A program made the translations under genes and the position numbers. A stretch of DNA of 64,000 nucleotides, from contig JACPVS010000027.1 of the NCBI GenBank assembly GCA_016197365.1, forward strand, positions 17,448 through 81,447. The letters are read 5' to 3'. Source of the stretch: Mycolicibacterium cosmeticum. GTDB lineage: Bacteria; Actinomycetota; Actinomycetes; Mycobacteriales; Mycobacteriaceae. Below the pieces are notes generated by a model, which worked only from the letters and a program-made list of their open reading frames with translations, did not search any database and had not been told where the DNA came from. Below are positions 23,347 through 32,333 of this stretch, piece by piece. Position 1 is the first letter of the stretch; each line of letters starts with the position of its first letter.

Positions 23347-25644
23347 ATGACTCTTGCTCCTGACACCGACAACCTGCTGGACGGCCTCAACCCGCAACAG
23401 CGCCAGGCAGTGCTGCACGAGGGTTCGCCGCTGCTGATCGTGGCCGGGGCGGGCTCGGGGAAGACGGCGGTGCTCACCCGCCGGGTCGCCTACCTGCTGG
23501 CCGCCCGCGACGCCGGCGTCGGCCAGATCTTGGCCATCACCTTCACCAACAAGGCCGCCGCGGAGATGCGCGAGCGCGTAGTGGCGCTGGTGGGTCCCCG
23601 CGCCCGCAACATGTGGGTGTCGACGTTCCACTCGACGTGCGTGCGCATCCTGCGCAACCAGGCCTCACTGATGCCCGGGCTGAACTCGAACTTCTCCATC
23701 TACGACGCCGACGACTCACGGCGGCTGCTGATGATGATCGCCAAGGACATGGGCCTGGACACCAAGCGGTACTCGCCACGGGTGCTGTCCAACGCCATCT
23801 CCAACCTGAAGAACGAACTGATCGACCCCGACCGCGCAGTCGCCGAGCTGACCGATTCCTCCGACGACATGTCGCGCACGGTGGCCTCGGTGTTCGGCGA
23901 GTACCAGCGGCGCCTTCGGGCGGCCAACGCCTTGGACTTCGACGACCTGATCGGCGAGACGGTCTATGTGCTGCAGGCATTTCCACAGGTTGCGCAGTAC
24001 TACCGCAGACGGTTCCGGCACATCCTGGTCGACGAGTACCAGGACACCAACCACGCCCAGTACATGTTGGTGCGTGAGTTGGTGGGACACGATCCAGATG
24101 ACCAGGTGCCCCCCGGCGAGCTGTGCGTGGTCGGTGACGCAGACCAGTCCATCTACGCGTTCCGCGGCGCCACCATCCGCAACATCGAGGATTTCGAGCG
24201 CGACTACCCGAACGCGACAACCATTCTGCTGGAACAGAATTACCGCTCCACCCAGACCATCCTGAACGCCGCCAACGCGGTCATCTCCCGCAACGCGGGG
24301 CGCCGCGAGAAGCGGCTGTGGACCGATTCCGGGGAGGGCGAGCTGATCGTCGGCTACGTCGCCGACAACGAGCACGACGAGGCCCGGTTCGTCGCCGGCG
24401 AGATCGACGCGCTGGCCGATCAGAATCAGATCAATTACAACGACGTCGCGGTCTTCTACCGCACCAACAACTCGTCCCGGGCGCTGGAAGAGGTGTTCAT
24501 CCGGTCCGGCATCCCGTACAAGGTCGTCGGCGGCGTGCGCTTCTACGAGCGCAAGGAGATTCGCGATATCGTCGCCTACCTCCGGGTGCTGGACAACCCC
24601 GGTGACTCGGTGAGCATGCGGCGCATCCTGAACACCCCGCGCCGCGGCATCGGGGATCGCGCGGAGGCGTGCGTGGCGGTGTACGCGGAGAACACCGGCG
24701 CCAGCTTCAACGACGCGCTGCAGGCGGCCGCCGAGGGCAAGGTCCCGATGCTCAATACCCGCTCGGAGAAGGCGATCGCCTCCTTCGTGGAGCTGCTCGA
24801 CTCACTGCGGGCCCGGCTGGACGGCGAACTCGGTGATCTGGTCGAGTCGGTGCTCGACCGCACCGGCTACCGTCGCGAGCTCGAATCGTCCAGCGACCCA
24901 CAGGATCTGGCCCGCCTGGACAACCTGAACGAATTGGTCAGCGTCGCACACGAATTCAGCATCGACCTGGCCAATGCGCAGGCGTTGCGGGAAGAAGAAG
25001 ATCTGGTCGACGAGGACATCCCCGACACCGGGGTGCTGGCCCAGTTCCTGGAACGCGTGTCGCTGGTGGCCGACGCCGACGGCATCCCCGAGGAGGGGTC
25101 GGGGGTGGTGACCATGATGACCCTGCACACCGCCAAAGGCCTCGAATTCCCGGTGGTTTTCGTCACCGGCTGGGAGGACGGCATGTTCCCGCACATGCGC
25201 GCCCTCGGCGACCCGACCGAACTGTCCGAGGAACGCCGGCTTGCCTACGTCGGTATCACCCGGGCCCGGCAGCGGCTCTACCTCAGCCGGGCCAAGGTGC
25301 GGTCCTCGTGGGGGCAGCCGATGCTCAACCCGGAATCGCGCTTCCTGCGTGAGATCCCGGAGGACCTGATCAACTGGCGTCGCGTCGAGACGCCGGCCTC
25401 GGTGTTGAGCGCGCCGCGCAGCGTGGGGCGGTTCGCCGATTCGGCGCGTCCCGCACCGGCCAAGGCGCGCAACCGGCAGATCATCACATTGGAGCCGGGG
25501 GACCGGGTCACCCACGACAAGTATGGACTGGGCCGGGTGGAAGAGGTATCCGGCATGGGCGAATCGGCGATGTCGCTCATCGATTTCGGCAGCGCAGGCC
25601 GGGTCAAGCTGATGCACAACCACGCGCCGGTGAGCAAGTTGTAA
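23347..25644 (+). CDS. uvrD1: ATP-dependent DNA helicase UvrD1/PcrA
   Basis: A superfamily 1A helicase of about 765 residues. Walker A is AGAGSGKT (34-41), motif Ia ITFTNKAAAEMRERV, motif II VDEYQDTNHAQY, motif III GDADQSIYAFRGA, motif IV QNYRSTQTIL, motif V TLHTAKGLEFPVVFVTG and motif VI YVGITRARQRLYLS. The C-terminal region ends in a Tudor-like RNA polymerase-binding segment (LEPGDRVTHDKYGLGRVEEV). It acts in nucleotide excision repair and works with Ku in mycobacteria. ATG 23347 is preferred; GTG 23314 would add 11 residues. Confidence 0.95.
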   Translation: MTLAPDTDNLLDGLNPQQRQAVLHEGSPLLIVAGAGSGKTAVLTRRVAYLLAARDAGVGQILAITFTNKAAAEMRERVVALVGPRARNMWVSTFHSTCVRILRNQASLMPGLNSNFSIYDADDSRRLLMMIAKDMGLDTKRYSPRVLSNAISNLKNELIDPDRAVAELTDSSDDMSRTVASVFGEYQRRLRAANALDFDDLIGETVYVLQAFPQVAQYYRRRFRHILVDEYQDTNHAQYMLVRELVGHDPDDQVPPGELCVVGDADQSIYAFRGATIRNIEDFERDYPNATTILLEQNYRSTQTILNAANAVISRNAGRREKRLWTDSGEGELIVGYVADNEHDEARFVAGEIDALADQNQINYNDVAVFYRTNNSSRALEEVFIRSGIPYKVVGGVRFYERKEIRDIVAYLRVLDNPGDSVSMRRILNTPRRGIGDRAEACVAVYAENTGASFNDALQAAAEGKVPMLNTRSEKAIASFVELLDSLRARLDGELGDLVESVLDRTGYRRELESSSDPQDLARLDNLNELVSVAHEFSIDLANAQALREEEDLVDEDIPDTGVLAQFLERVSLVADADGIPEEGSGVVTMMTLHTAKGLEFPVVFVTGWEDGMFPHMRALGDPTELSEERRLAYVGITRARQRLYLSRAKVRSSWGQPMLNPESRFLREIPEDLINWRRVETPASVLSAPRSVGRFADSARPAPAKARNRQIITLEPGDRVTHDKYGLGRVEEVSGMGESAMSLIDFGSAGRVKLMHNHAPVSKL

Positions 25645-25677
25645 CCCCGGGTCGCTGCGCTCCTGCCCGCCGAACCT

Positions 25678-26232
25678 CTAACTCCGCGCCCACTTCGCCG
25701 TCGCCGGGACCAACGCCAACACGATCGCGGCGACAGGCAACACCGGCATCGCGTACACCACGGGATGCAGCCGGGCGCCCGCGATGAACAGGCAGCCGAA
25801 GATCAGCAGCCCGATGGCCGCGCCGACGACGATGAGCAGCCGGCCCATCCGGTGGCGCAGCAGCAGCGCGACCAAGCCACCGATCCCGGCGGCGGCGGAG
25901 ATCGCGGTGAGGAATCCGATGGCCACGCAGAACAGCCGGTCGGTGCGCCACCAGCCGGCGATCAGGTCGGTGGCGATGACGGCTGTGGCCCAGCCGGTCA
26001 GGATGCTCAACACCGCGGCGGCGATCGCCGAGGCGGGTCCGGCGGCGCGGCGCGACGGTACCGCCTTGGGTGTGGGTCTGGGGATGTAGCTGGTCTGGTC
26101 GGACTCGGCGGGGGTGCGCACGAACGTCGTGCGATCGTCCCCGAGGTCCGGCGAGACGGCTGGAAACGAGCCGGTGGGGTTCCGGCGAATGATATTGGTG
26201 CGGGGATCCTCAGGTGTTGCTTCGGGACTCAC
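25678..26232 (-). CDS. Four-helix membrane protein in operon with M23 peptidase
   Basis: The 184-residue protein has a polar N-terminal part of about 65 residues (RTNIIRRNPTGSFPAVSPDL) and four membrane helices, for example SAIAAAVLSILTGWATAVIA and LLIVVGAAIGLLIFGCLFIA. No named family is recognised. The GTG start at 26232 is one base after the stop of the M23 peptidase gene (TGA-C-GTG), so translation is coupled and a shared envelope role is likely. Confidence 0.7.
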   Translation of the reverse strand: MSPEATPEDPRTNIIRRNPTGSFPAVSPDLGDDRTTFVRTPAESDQTSYIPRPTPKAVPSRRAAGPASAIAAAVLSILTGWATAVIATDLIAGWWRTDRLFCVAIGFLTAISAAAGIGGLVALLLRHRMGRLLIVVGAAIGLLIFGCLFIAGARLHPVVYAMPVLPVAAIVLALVPATAKWARS

Positions 26233-26233
26233 G

Positions 26234-27310
26234 TCATCCAACGTAGGTGCCGGGGCTAAGCCCCCGCTGAGCAAGCCACGGCACCGGATCGATGCGGTTG
26301 CTGCCGTTGAGCAAGACTTCGAAGTGGCAATGCGGCCCGGTGGAATTGCCGCGGTTGCCGATGGTCGCGATCTGGTCGCCGGCCATCACGCGCTGTCCCA
26401 CCGAGACCAGCCAGGTGTTCACGTGCCCGTACAGGGTCACGGTGCCGTCGCTGTGGCGGATCTTGACCCACGCGCCGTAGCCGGCGGTCGGGCCGGCGTC
26501 GACGACGGTGCCGTCCGAGACCGCCACGATGGGGGTGCCGATCGGTCCGGCGATGTCGATACCGGCGTGCAGCACGCCCCAGCGGTAGCCGAAGCCCGAC
26601 GTCCACACACCCTTGGTGGGCATGACGAACAGCGGCCGGGACAACCGGGCCTCCCGCTCGGCGCGCTCCTGGGCGAAAGCCGCGGCCTTGGTGATCTCCT
26701 CGGCGTGCACGGCGGAGCTGGCTGCCGGCTCGACGGTGACGATCTGCATGCCGTCCGAGGAGCCGGTGATGACGCCGCCGCTGATACCTGCCTGGCCGGC
26801 GGTCAGCACGGTGTCCGACGCGGTCGTGGTCGAGTCGGCGGTGCTCAGTGTGTAGGCACCCGAAGCCGTGGCGCCGGCGGCCATGGCCGCGATCAGCAGC
26901 CGGCTCTTCACGGCGCCTACGGTCTGCTTGCGGTGCGAGCCGCCGCCGAGGCGCTGCCCGCGGATGTCGATGACGTCGGTCTTGGCCAGTCCGTCGCTCA
27001 GATCGGTATGGCTGTCGCGGTAGCCACGGGACCGCGGTGCGTCGGATTCGAACGCGTCGAACTCGGCGGGAACCGCCAACCGCAACGGCACCAGATCATC
27101 GGTGTCGTGCAGGTCGTCGAGCTCGGGAGCGGCGATGACGCGCTGCTCCTTGTCGAAGGCCGAACTGTCCCGGAAGTCGAGTTCATGCAGGTCACCGAAC
27201 TCGTTGAACGGGATGATGTCGGTGACTTCAGCGGCAGAGGCGGGACTGTTCTTGGTGCGAGCGCTCGTCGCGGTCCCCTTGTCGGGGCGGGGCGAACTGT
27301 GCTCAGGCAA
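26234..27310 (-). CDS. M23-family (LytM) metallopeptidase, membrane-anchored (Rv0950c-like)
   Basis: A roughly 358-residue protein with a cytoplasmic N-terminus, one membrane segment (about 137-153), an extracytoplasmic helical stalk rich in Glu/Arg (about 203-223) and a LytM domain. Zinc ligands are visible: His248 and Asp252 in HAGIDIAGP and His329 in GPHCHFEVL, with His327 catalytic. It should cleave, or act as a regulator of cleavage of, peptidoglycan peptides. The start is uncertain: a TTG at 27310 has a GAAGGA ribosome-binding site; the frame is open to 27379. Confidence 0.87.
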   Translation of the reverse strand: MPEHSSPRPDKGTATSARTKNSPASAAEVTDIIPFNEFGDLHELDFRDSSAFDKEQRVIAAPELDDLHDTDDLVPLRLAVPAEFDAFESDAPRSRGYRDSHTDLSDGLAKTDVIDIRGQRLGGGSHRKQTVGAVKSRLLIAAMAAGATASGAYTLSTADSTTTASDTVLTAGQAGISGGVITGSSDGMQIVTVEPAASSAVHAEEITKAAAFAQERAEREARLSRPLFVMPTKGVWTSGFGYRWGVLHAGIDIAGPIGTPIVAVSDGTVVDAGPTAGYGAWVKIRHSDGTVTLYGHVNTWLVSVGQRVMAGDQIATIGNRGNSTGPHCHFEVLLNGSNRIDPVPWLAQRGLSPGTYVG

Positions 27311-27415
27311 CCTGCGATGTCCTTCTTTTCGTGACCTTGCCGTGATCTGGACCAGTAGGCACGTTAACCAAACCCTCACGGGGCTGGCAACCTAAGCGGG
27401 TATTCCGACCGGGAT

Positions 27416-27431
27416 TGTGAGCTGTATCACT
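27416..27431. promoter_or_regulatory. Near-consensus CRP-type site
   Basis: TGTGAGCTGTATCACT matches the mycobacterial CRP consensus TGTGA-N6-TCACA at nine of ten fixed positions. It lies between the M23 peptidase gene and sucC, so it could act on either. Control by cAMP receptor protein is inferred from the match alone. Confidence 0.45.
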
Positions 27432-27581
27432 GGTGGGCCCCGGTGAGATATAGCACAACTCAGGTGGGCGATGCGGGTGGTCGCGGCGCGGGTCGATAAA
27501 GTGCCCAGCGAGCCGGTCTAGGCCCACACGCTGAATTGAAGTCAAACGTCAACGCAGACAGACAGGGATTTCTCAGAGCTC

Positions 27582-28745
27582 ATGGATCTCTTCGAATATC
27601 AGGCGAAAGAGTTGTTCGCCAAGCACAACGTCCCCACCACCCCCGGACGGGTCACCGACTCGGCCGACGACGCCAAGGCGATCGCCGAAGAGATCGGCAA
27701 GCCGGTCATGGTGAAGGCTCAGGTCAAGGTCGGCGGTCGCGGTAAGGCCGGCGGCGTGAAGTACGCGGCCACCCCCGCCGATGCGCTGGAGCACGCCTCC
27801 AACATCCTAGGCCTCGACATCAAGGGCCATGTCGTCAAGAAGCTTCTCGTCGCGGAGGCCAGCGACATCGCCGAGGAGTACTACATCTCCTTCCTGCTCG
27901 ACCGTTCCAACCGCACCTACCTGGCCATGTGCTCGGTGGAAGGCGGCATGGAGATCGAAGAGGTCGCCGCCACCAAGCCCGAGCGCCTGGCCAAGGTGCC
28001 CGTCGACGCCGTCAAGGGCGTCGACCTCGCCTTCGCGCGGGAGATCGCCGAGAAGGGTCACCTGCCCGCCGAGGTACTCGACGCCGCTGCGGTGACCATC
28101 CAGAAGCTGTGGGAGGTCTTCGTCGGCGAGGACGCCACCCTGGTCGAGGTCAACCCCCTGGTGCGTACTCCGGACGACCAGATCCTGGCCCTGGACGGCA
28201 AGGTCACCCTGGATGCCAACGCCGACTTCCGCCAGCCCGGTCACGCCGAGTTCGAGGACAAGGACGCGACCGATCCGCTCGAGCTGAAGGCCAAGGAGAA
28301 CGACCTCAACTACGTCAAGCTCGACGGCGAGGTCGGCATCATCGGTAACGGCGCCGGCCTGGTCATGTCGACCCTGGACGTCGTCGCCTACGCGGGCGAG
28401 CGGCACGGCAACGTGAAGCCGGCCAACTTCCTCGACATCGGCGGTGGCGCCTCGGCCGAGGTGATGGCCGCGGGCCTCGATGTGATCCTGGGCGACGCTC
28501 AGGTCAAGAGCGTCTTCGTGAACGTGTTCGGTGGCATCACCGCGTGCGACGCGGTCGCCAACGGCATCGTCGGCGCGCTCAAGAAGCTCGGTGACAGCGC
28601 CAACAAGCCGCTCGTCGTCCGCTTGGACGGCAACAACGTCGAAGAGGGTCGCCGCATCCTCGACGAGGCCAACCACCCCCTGGTCATCCAGGCCGAGACC
28701 ATGGACGCCGGGGCCGACAAAGCCGCCGAGCTGGCCAACAAGTAA
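27582..28745 (+). CDS. sucC: Succinyl-CoA ligase (ADP-forming), beta subunit
   Basis: The 387-residue subunit holds the ATP-grasp domain (MDLFEYQAKELFAKHNVPTT, MVKAQVKVGGRGKAGGVK) and the C-terminal CoA-ligase part (GEVGIIGNGAGLVMSTLDVV, NVFGGITACDAVANGI). With SucD it catalyses the substrate-level phosphorylation step of the TCA cycle. It is 15 bases upstream of sucD. The 5' region of about 270 bases shared with the M23 gene holds a CRP-type site. Confidence 0.97.
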   Translation: MDLFEYQAKELFAKHNVPTTPGRVTDSADDAKAIAEEIGKPVMVKAQVKVGGRGKAGGVKYAATPADALEHASNILGLDIKGHVVKKLLVAEASDIAEEYYISFLLDRSNRTYLAMCSVEGGMEIEEVAATKPERLAKVPVDAVKGVDLAFAREIAEKGHLPAEVLDAAAVTIQKLWEVFVGEDATLVEVNPLVRTPDDQILALDGKVTLDANADFRQPGHAEFEDKDATDPLELKAKENDLNYVKLDGEVGIIGNGAGLVMSTLDVVAYAGERHGNVKPANFLDIGGGASAEVMAAGLDVILGDAQVKSVFVNVFGGITACDAVANGIVGALKKLGDSANKPLVVRLDGNNVEEGRRILDEANHPLVIQAETMDAGADKAAELANK

Positions 28746-28760
28746 GGGAGCCGAACAAAG

Positions 28761-29663
28761 ATGTCTATCTTCCTCAACAAAGACAGCAAGGTCATCGTCC
28801 AGGGCATCACCGGCGGCGAGGGCACCAAGCACACCAAGCTGATGCTCAAGGCCGGCACCCAGGTCGTCGGTGGCGTCAACGCGCGTAAGGCCGGCACCAC
28901 GGTCTCGCACGTCGACAAGGACGGCAAGGACATCGAGCTGCCGGTGTTCGCTTCGGTGGCCGAGGCCATCAAGGAGACCGGCGCCGACGTGTCGATCGCG
29001 TTCGTGCCGCCGGCGTTCTCCAAGGACGCCATCATCGAGGCCATCGACGCCGAGATCCCGCTGCTGGTCGTCATCACCGAGGGAATCCCGGTGCAGGACA
29101 GCGCCTATGCGTGGGCCTATAACGTCGAAAAGGGCGAGAAGACGCGCATCATCGGGCCGAACTGTCCCGGCATCATCACCCCCGGTGAGTCGCTGGTCGG
29201 CATCACGCCGAACAACATCACCGGCAAGGGCCCTATCGGACTGGTCTCCAAGTCCGGCACCCTGACCTACCAGATGATGTACGAGCTGCGCGATCTCGGC
29301 TTCTCCACCGCCATCGGCATCGGCGGCGACCCGGTCATCGGCACCACCCACATCGACGCCATCGAGGCGTTCGAGAAGGATCCCGAGACCAAGCTGATCG
29401 TGATGATCGGCGAGATCGGTGGCGACGCCGAGGAGAAGGCCGCCGCATACATCAAGGCCAACGTCACCAAGCCGGTCGTCGGCTACGTCGCGGGCTTCAC
29501 CGCTCCCGAGGGCAAGACGATGGGCCACGCCGGTGCCATCGTGTCCGACGGTGCGGGCACCGCGGCCGGTAAGCAGGAGGCACTGGAGGCCGCCGGCGTG
29601 AAGGTCGGCAAGACACCTTCGGAGACCGCCGCCAAGGCACGCGAACTGCTCGCCAACCTGTAA
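28761..29663 (+). CDS. sucD: Succinyl-CoA ligase, alpha subunit
   Basis: The 300-residue subunit has the CoA-binding Rossmann domain (IVQGITGGEGTKHTKLMLKA), the PNCPGII loop and the phosphorylated histidine His256 in GKTMGHAGAIVSDGAGTA. It completes the enzyme encoded by sucC. A strong intrinsic terminator begins 16 bases after the stop. Confidence 0.97.
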   Translation: MSIFLNKDSKVIVQGITGGEGTKHTKLMLKAGTQVVGGVNARKAGTTVSHVDKDGKDIELPVFASVAEAIKETGADVSIAFVPPAFSKDAIIEAIDAEIPLLVVITEGIPVQDSAYAWAYNVEKGEKTRIIGPNCPGIITPGESLVGITPNNITGKGPIGLVSKSGTLTYQMMYELRDLGFSTAIGIGGDPVIGTTHIDAIEAFEKDPETKLIVMIGEIGGDAEEKAAAYIKANVTKPVVGYVAGFTAPEGKTMGHAGAIVSDGAGTAAGKQEALEAAGVKVGKTPSETAAKARELLANL

Positions 29664-29679
29664 GTCGTTCTGACGGAAA

Positions 29680-29709
29680 GGCCCCCGCCACATCGGCGGG
29701 GGCCTTTTT
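29680..29709 (+). terminator. Rho-independent terminator after sucCD
   Basis: A perfect 10-base GC stem GGCCCCCGCC (29680-29689) / GGCGGGGGCC (29695-29704) with loop ACATC is followed by TTTTT. The arms are flanked by AAA upstream, so the stem extends and the structure can also work for the convergent S9 peptidase gene. It is the clearest intrinsic terminator in the window. Confidence 0.93.
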
Positions 29710-29717
29710 GCTGCCGG

Positions 29718-31571
29718 CTACAGGTGCTCGGCCAGGAACCGCTCGACGGCGTGGTACATGTCGATCTGGTTGTCCGGGTTGAGGAAGCCGTGCCCCTCGT
29801 CCGCCTTGACCATGTATTCGACCTCGACGCCACGGTCGCGCAGCGCGGCCACCATGTTGTCGGATTCGGCCTGCACCACCCGGGAGTCGTTGGCGCCCTG
29901 CACCACCAGCAGTGGGGTGCGGATCTGGTCGACCTTGGTGATCGGCGAGCGGGCCAGCATGTCGGCTTCCTGCGCCGGGTCGGCCGGGTCGCCGACGTAG
30001 AGATGCCAGTTGCTCGACAGGAACGGTCGCGCGACGGTCGGCAGGGTGCGCATGAAGTTCGGCAGGCTGGAGATGCCGACGTAGTCGATGGCCGCGGCGA
30101 AGACATCCGGGGTGAACGTCACACCGACCAGACTGGCGTAGCCGCCGTAGGAGCCACCGAAGATCGCCACCCGATCCTTGTCGGCAATGCCTTGTTGCAC
30201 AGACCAATTCACCGCGTCGATCAGGTCATCGTGCATCTTGCCCGCGAACTCGCCGATGGCGGCCTTGACGAACGCCTTGCCGTAACCCGTCGAACCGCGG
30301 AAGTTGACCTGCAGCACCGCATATCCGCGATTGGCGAGCAGTTGTACGTCGGGCTGAAAGGTCCAGCAGTCCCGAGCCCACGGGCCGCCGTGGACCAGCA
30401 GCACCAGCGGTAGGCCCTTCGGTTCGACCCCGAGGGGAAGGGTGAGATAGGAATGCAGGGCCAGGCCGTCACGCGAGGTGATGGTCACCGGTGTCATCGG
30501 GGCGAGGGCGCGGGGGTCCAGGTGCGGGTAGGGGCGGAAGAGCAGTCGGCTCTGGCCGGTGGCGCGGTCGTAAAGGTAAGTGGCCCAAGGGTCGCGATCG
30601 TGGCTGAAGTTCACCACCCAGCGCCGGCCCTCGGCATCGCAGGACAGCGCGCCCAGATCACCGTCGGACAGCCCGGTCAGTTTCTCCAACACCTCGGCGA
30701 ACTCCGGGTCCAGCGCGTGGATCACCTGACGCTCCCCGTAGTACCGGGCGCCGATCAGTTCGCCCGTGCGGGAACTGAGGATCAGCGGCGAGGGCAGCAT
30801 CATCTGGGAGGCGAGGTCGAGGGTGGGGTGGCTGTCCACTTCGGTCTCGGCGCCGGTGGCCACGTCGACGCGTACCAGGCGGGTGCGATCGGTGCCTTCG
30901 TTGGATCCCAGCCACAGTCCGGTGCCGTCGGGTGTGACGGCGATGGGGTGGATGCCCAGCGGGTAGTCGGTGCCGTCGTAGATCTTGATGCTGCGCAACG
31001 ACTTTGCGGCCCGGTCCCAGGATGACAGCTCGACGTCGCCGTTGGCGGTGAGGACGGAGGTGAACAGGTCACCGTTCTCGCTGGACAGCCAGCTGATGAC
31101 GTTGCCCGGGTTCTCCGCGAGCAGGGTCAGCTCGCCGGTGGCGATGTCGAGTTCATAGGCGTCGAACAGTTCGGCATTGCGCTTGTTGAGTTGGACGACG
31201 GCCTTTCCCGGGCGGCCCTTGAGCAGGTCGAAATCGGCCCTGGTGCCGGGAAACGGTGTCAGGTCGACCGCCGGGGCTTCCGGGTCTTCGAGGTCGACGC
31301 GATAGACGTGCCAATGCTCGTCGCCGCCGCTGTCCTGCATGTACAGCAGCCATCGCGAATCATGGGTCCACCGGTAGATGTACACGCTGCGGGTGTCGTC
31401 GGCGGTGACGCAGCGGGCGGATGCCTCGGAGTCGAGGTCCTCTACCCACACGTTGAGCCGGTTCTTCCACGGCGCGAGGTAGGCAATCCGGGTGCCGTCC
31501 GGTGAGATGGTCGCTGCCGTACGCTCGGGCGGGCTGAAGAACTCCTCGACGGTGATGTTCTCGGGTCGCAT
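29718..31571 (-). CDS. S9-family (prolyl oligopeptidase-like) serine peptidase
   Basis: The protein (about 617 residues) has an N-terminal beta-propeller region (about 1-370) and a C-terminal alpha/beta-hydrolase peptidase domain. Triad residues are visible in IFGGSYGGYASLVG (Ser), QGANDSRVVQ (Asp) and KADEGHGFLNP (His). PLVLLVHGGPWARDCWTFQ forms the oxyanion region. There is no signal peptide, so it is probably cytosolic and cleaves short peptides or acylated amino acids. ATG 31571 has AAAGG six bases upstream; ATG 31577 is an alternative. Confidence 0.87.
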   Translation of the reverse strand: MRPENITVEEFFSPPERTAATISPDGTRIAYLAPWKNRLNVWVEDLDSEASARCVTADDTRSVYIYRWTHDSRWLLYMQDSGGDEHWHVYRVDLEDPEAPAVDLTPFPGTRADFDLLKGRPGKAVVQLNKRNAELFDAYELDIATGELTLLAENPGNVISWLSSENGDLFTSVLTANGDVELSSWDRAAKSLRSIKIYDGTDYPLGIHPIAVTPDGTGLWLGSNEGTDRTRLVRVDVATGAETEVDSHPTLDLASQMMLPSPLILSSRTGELIGARYYGERQVIHALDPEFAEVLEKLTGLSDGDLGALSCDAEGRRWVVNFSHDRDPWATYLYDRATGQSRLLFRPYPHLDPRALAPMTPVTITSRDGLALHSYLTLPLGVEPKGLPLVLLVHGGPWARDCWTFQPDVQLLANRGYAVLQVNFRGSTGYGKAFVKAAIGEFAGKMHDDLIDAVNWSVQQGIADKDRVAIFGGSYGGYASLVGVTFTPDVFAAAIDYVGISSLPNFMRTLPTVARPFLSSNWHLYVGDPADPAQEADMLARSPITKVDQIRTPLLVVQGANDSRVVQAESDNMVAALRDRGVEVEYMVKADEGHGFLNPDNQIDMYHAVERFLAEHL

Positions 31572-31654
31572 GGTCATCCTTTCTCGGGGCGTGCTTGTTC
31601 GACGGGCCTGCTGGTGTGCGGGGCTCGTGGTGTATTCGGTTGGGGGAGTAGGAG

Positions 31655-32278
31655 TCAGCGCACCACAGGGCCGCCGAGGCGGCCGTCGGTCGCTTCCCGG
31701 ATGCCGCGGTCGATCAGCGCGTACGCCTCGTCCTGGCTGACTTTCTTCCCTTCGATGATCACCGCGCGGCCGACGTCCTCGTCGATGACGCGGAAGGCTC
31801 CGGTCACGGTGGCGGCGCAGAGCCGCACCGTGAGGTCGTCGGCCGCCAGGTCCAGCCGGTCGGCGATCACCGGGATCAGGCCGCGCTCCATCTCGTCGTG
31901 CACCATCAGGTAGGCGGTGCGCAACGCCGGGTCGCTGTTGGACATGGTCGCGATCCGCAATGCGGCGACCTCATCCGCGATGTCCTGCGGTGACAGCGGG
32001 TAGGTGATGGCCTCGGCCGCGAGATGCTCGATGAGGGACAACTCGTGCGGCCAGCGGTGCGCCGAGGCCAGGAATCGTTCCAGCGATTTGGCCAGCAGCG
32101 GCTCGACGCAGCTCTCCTTGGAGCGGAAGTAGCGCCAGATGGTTCTGGTGGAAAGGCCTGCGGCAGCGGCGATGTCGTCACCGCTGGTCGCGGCCACCCC
32201 GTGTTCCCAGAAGAGGGCGGCGGCGTGTCTGGATACGGCCAGGCGGGCCTGCGCCTGTTTGTCGCTGATCTTGACCAC
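31655..32278 (-). CDS. TetR-family transcriptional repressor
   Basis: The 207-residue protein has an N-terminal TetR helix-turn-helix (SRHAAALFWEHGVAATSGDD, then AAAAGLSTRTIWRYFRSKES) and a C-terminal ligand domain. It starts at GTG 32278. Two symmetric 15-mers immediately upstream (32289-32303 and 32313-32327) are very likely its operators, which implies autoregulation. The downstream S9 peptidase gene on the same strand is a possible target. Effector unknown. Confidence 0.86.
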   Translation of the reverse strand: MVKISDKQAQARLAVSRHAAALFWEHGVAATSGDDIAAAAGLSTRTIWRYFRSKESCVEPLLAKSLERFLASAHRWPHELSLIEHLAAEAITYPLSPQDIADEVAALRIATMSNSDPALRTAYLMVHDEMERGLIPVIADRLDLAADDLTVRLCAATVTGAFRVIDEDVGRAVIIEGKKVSQDEAYALIDRGIREATDGRLGGPVVR

Positions 32279-32288
32279 CTCCGCTGTC

Positions 32289-32327
32289 TGTCACTTAGTG
32301 ACACGACCACTGTGGCACTAAGTGACA
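32289..32327. promoter_or_regulatory. Tandem TetR operators
   Basis: TGTCACTTAGTGACA (32289-32303) is a perfect 7-base inverted repeat around one base. TGGCACTAAGTGACA (32313-32327) is the reverse complement of the same sequence with one change. Their centres are 24 bases apart, about two helical turns plus, and both lie directly upstream of the TetR gene. Confidence 0.75.
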
Positions 32328-32333
32328 GGTTCG

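Noticed and set aside
27807..29693. A 628-codon open frame antisense to sucC and sucD
   Set aside because: It is a GC-rich shadow of two highly conserved genes.
29680..29709. A riboswitch for the sucCD operon
   Set aside because: The structure follows the stop codon and has a U-tract, so it is an ordinary terminator.
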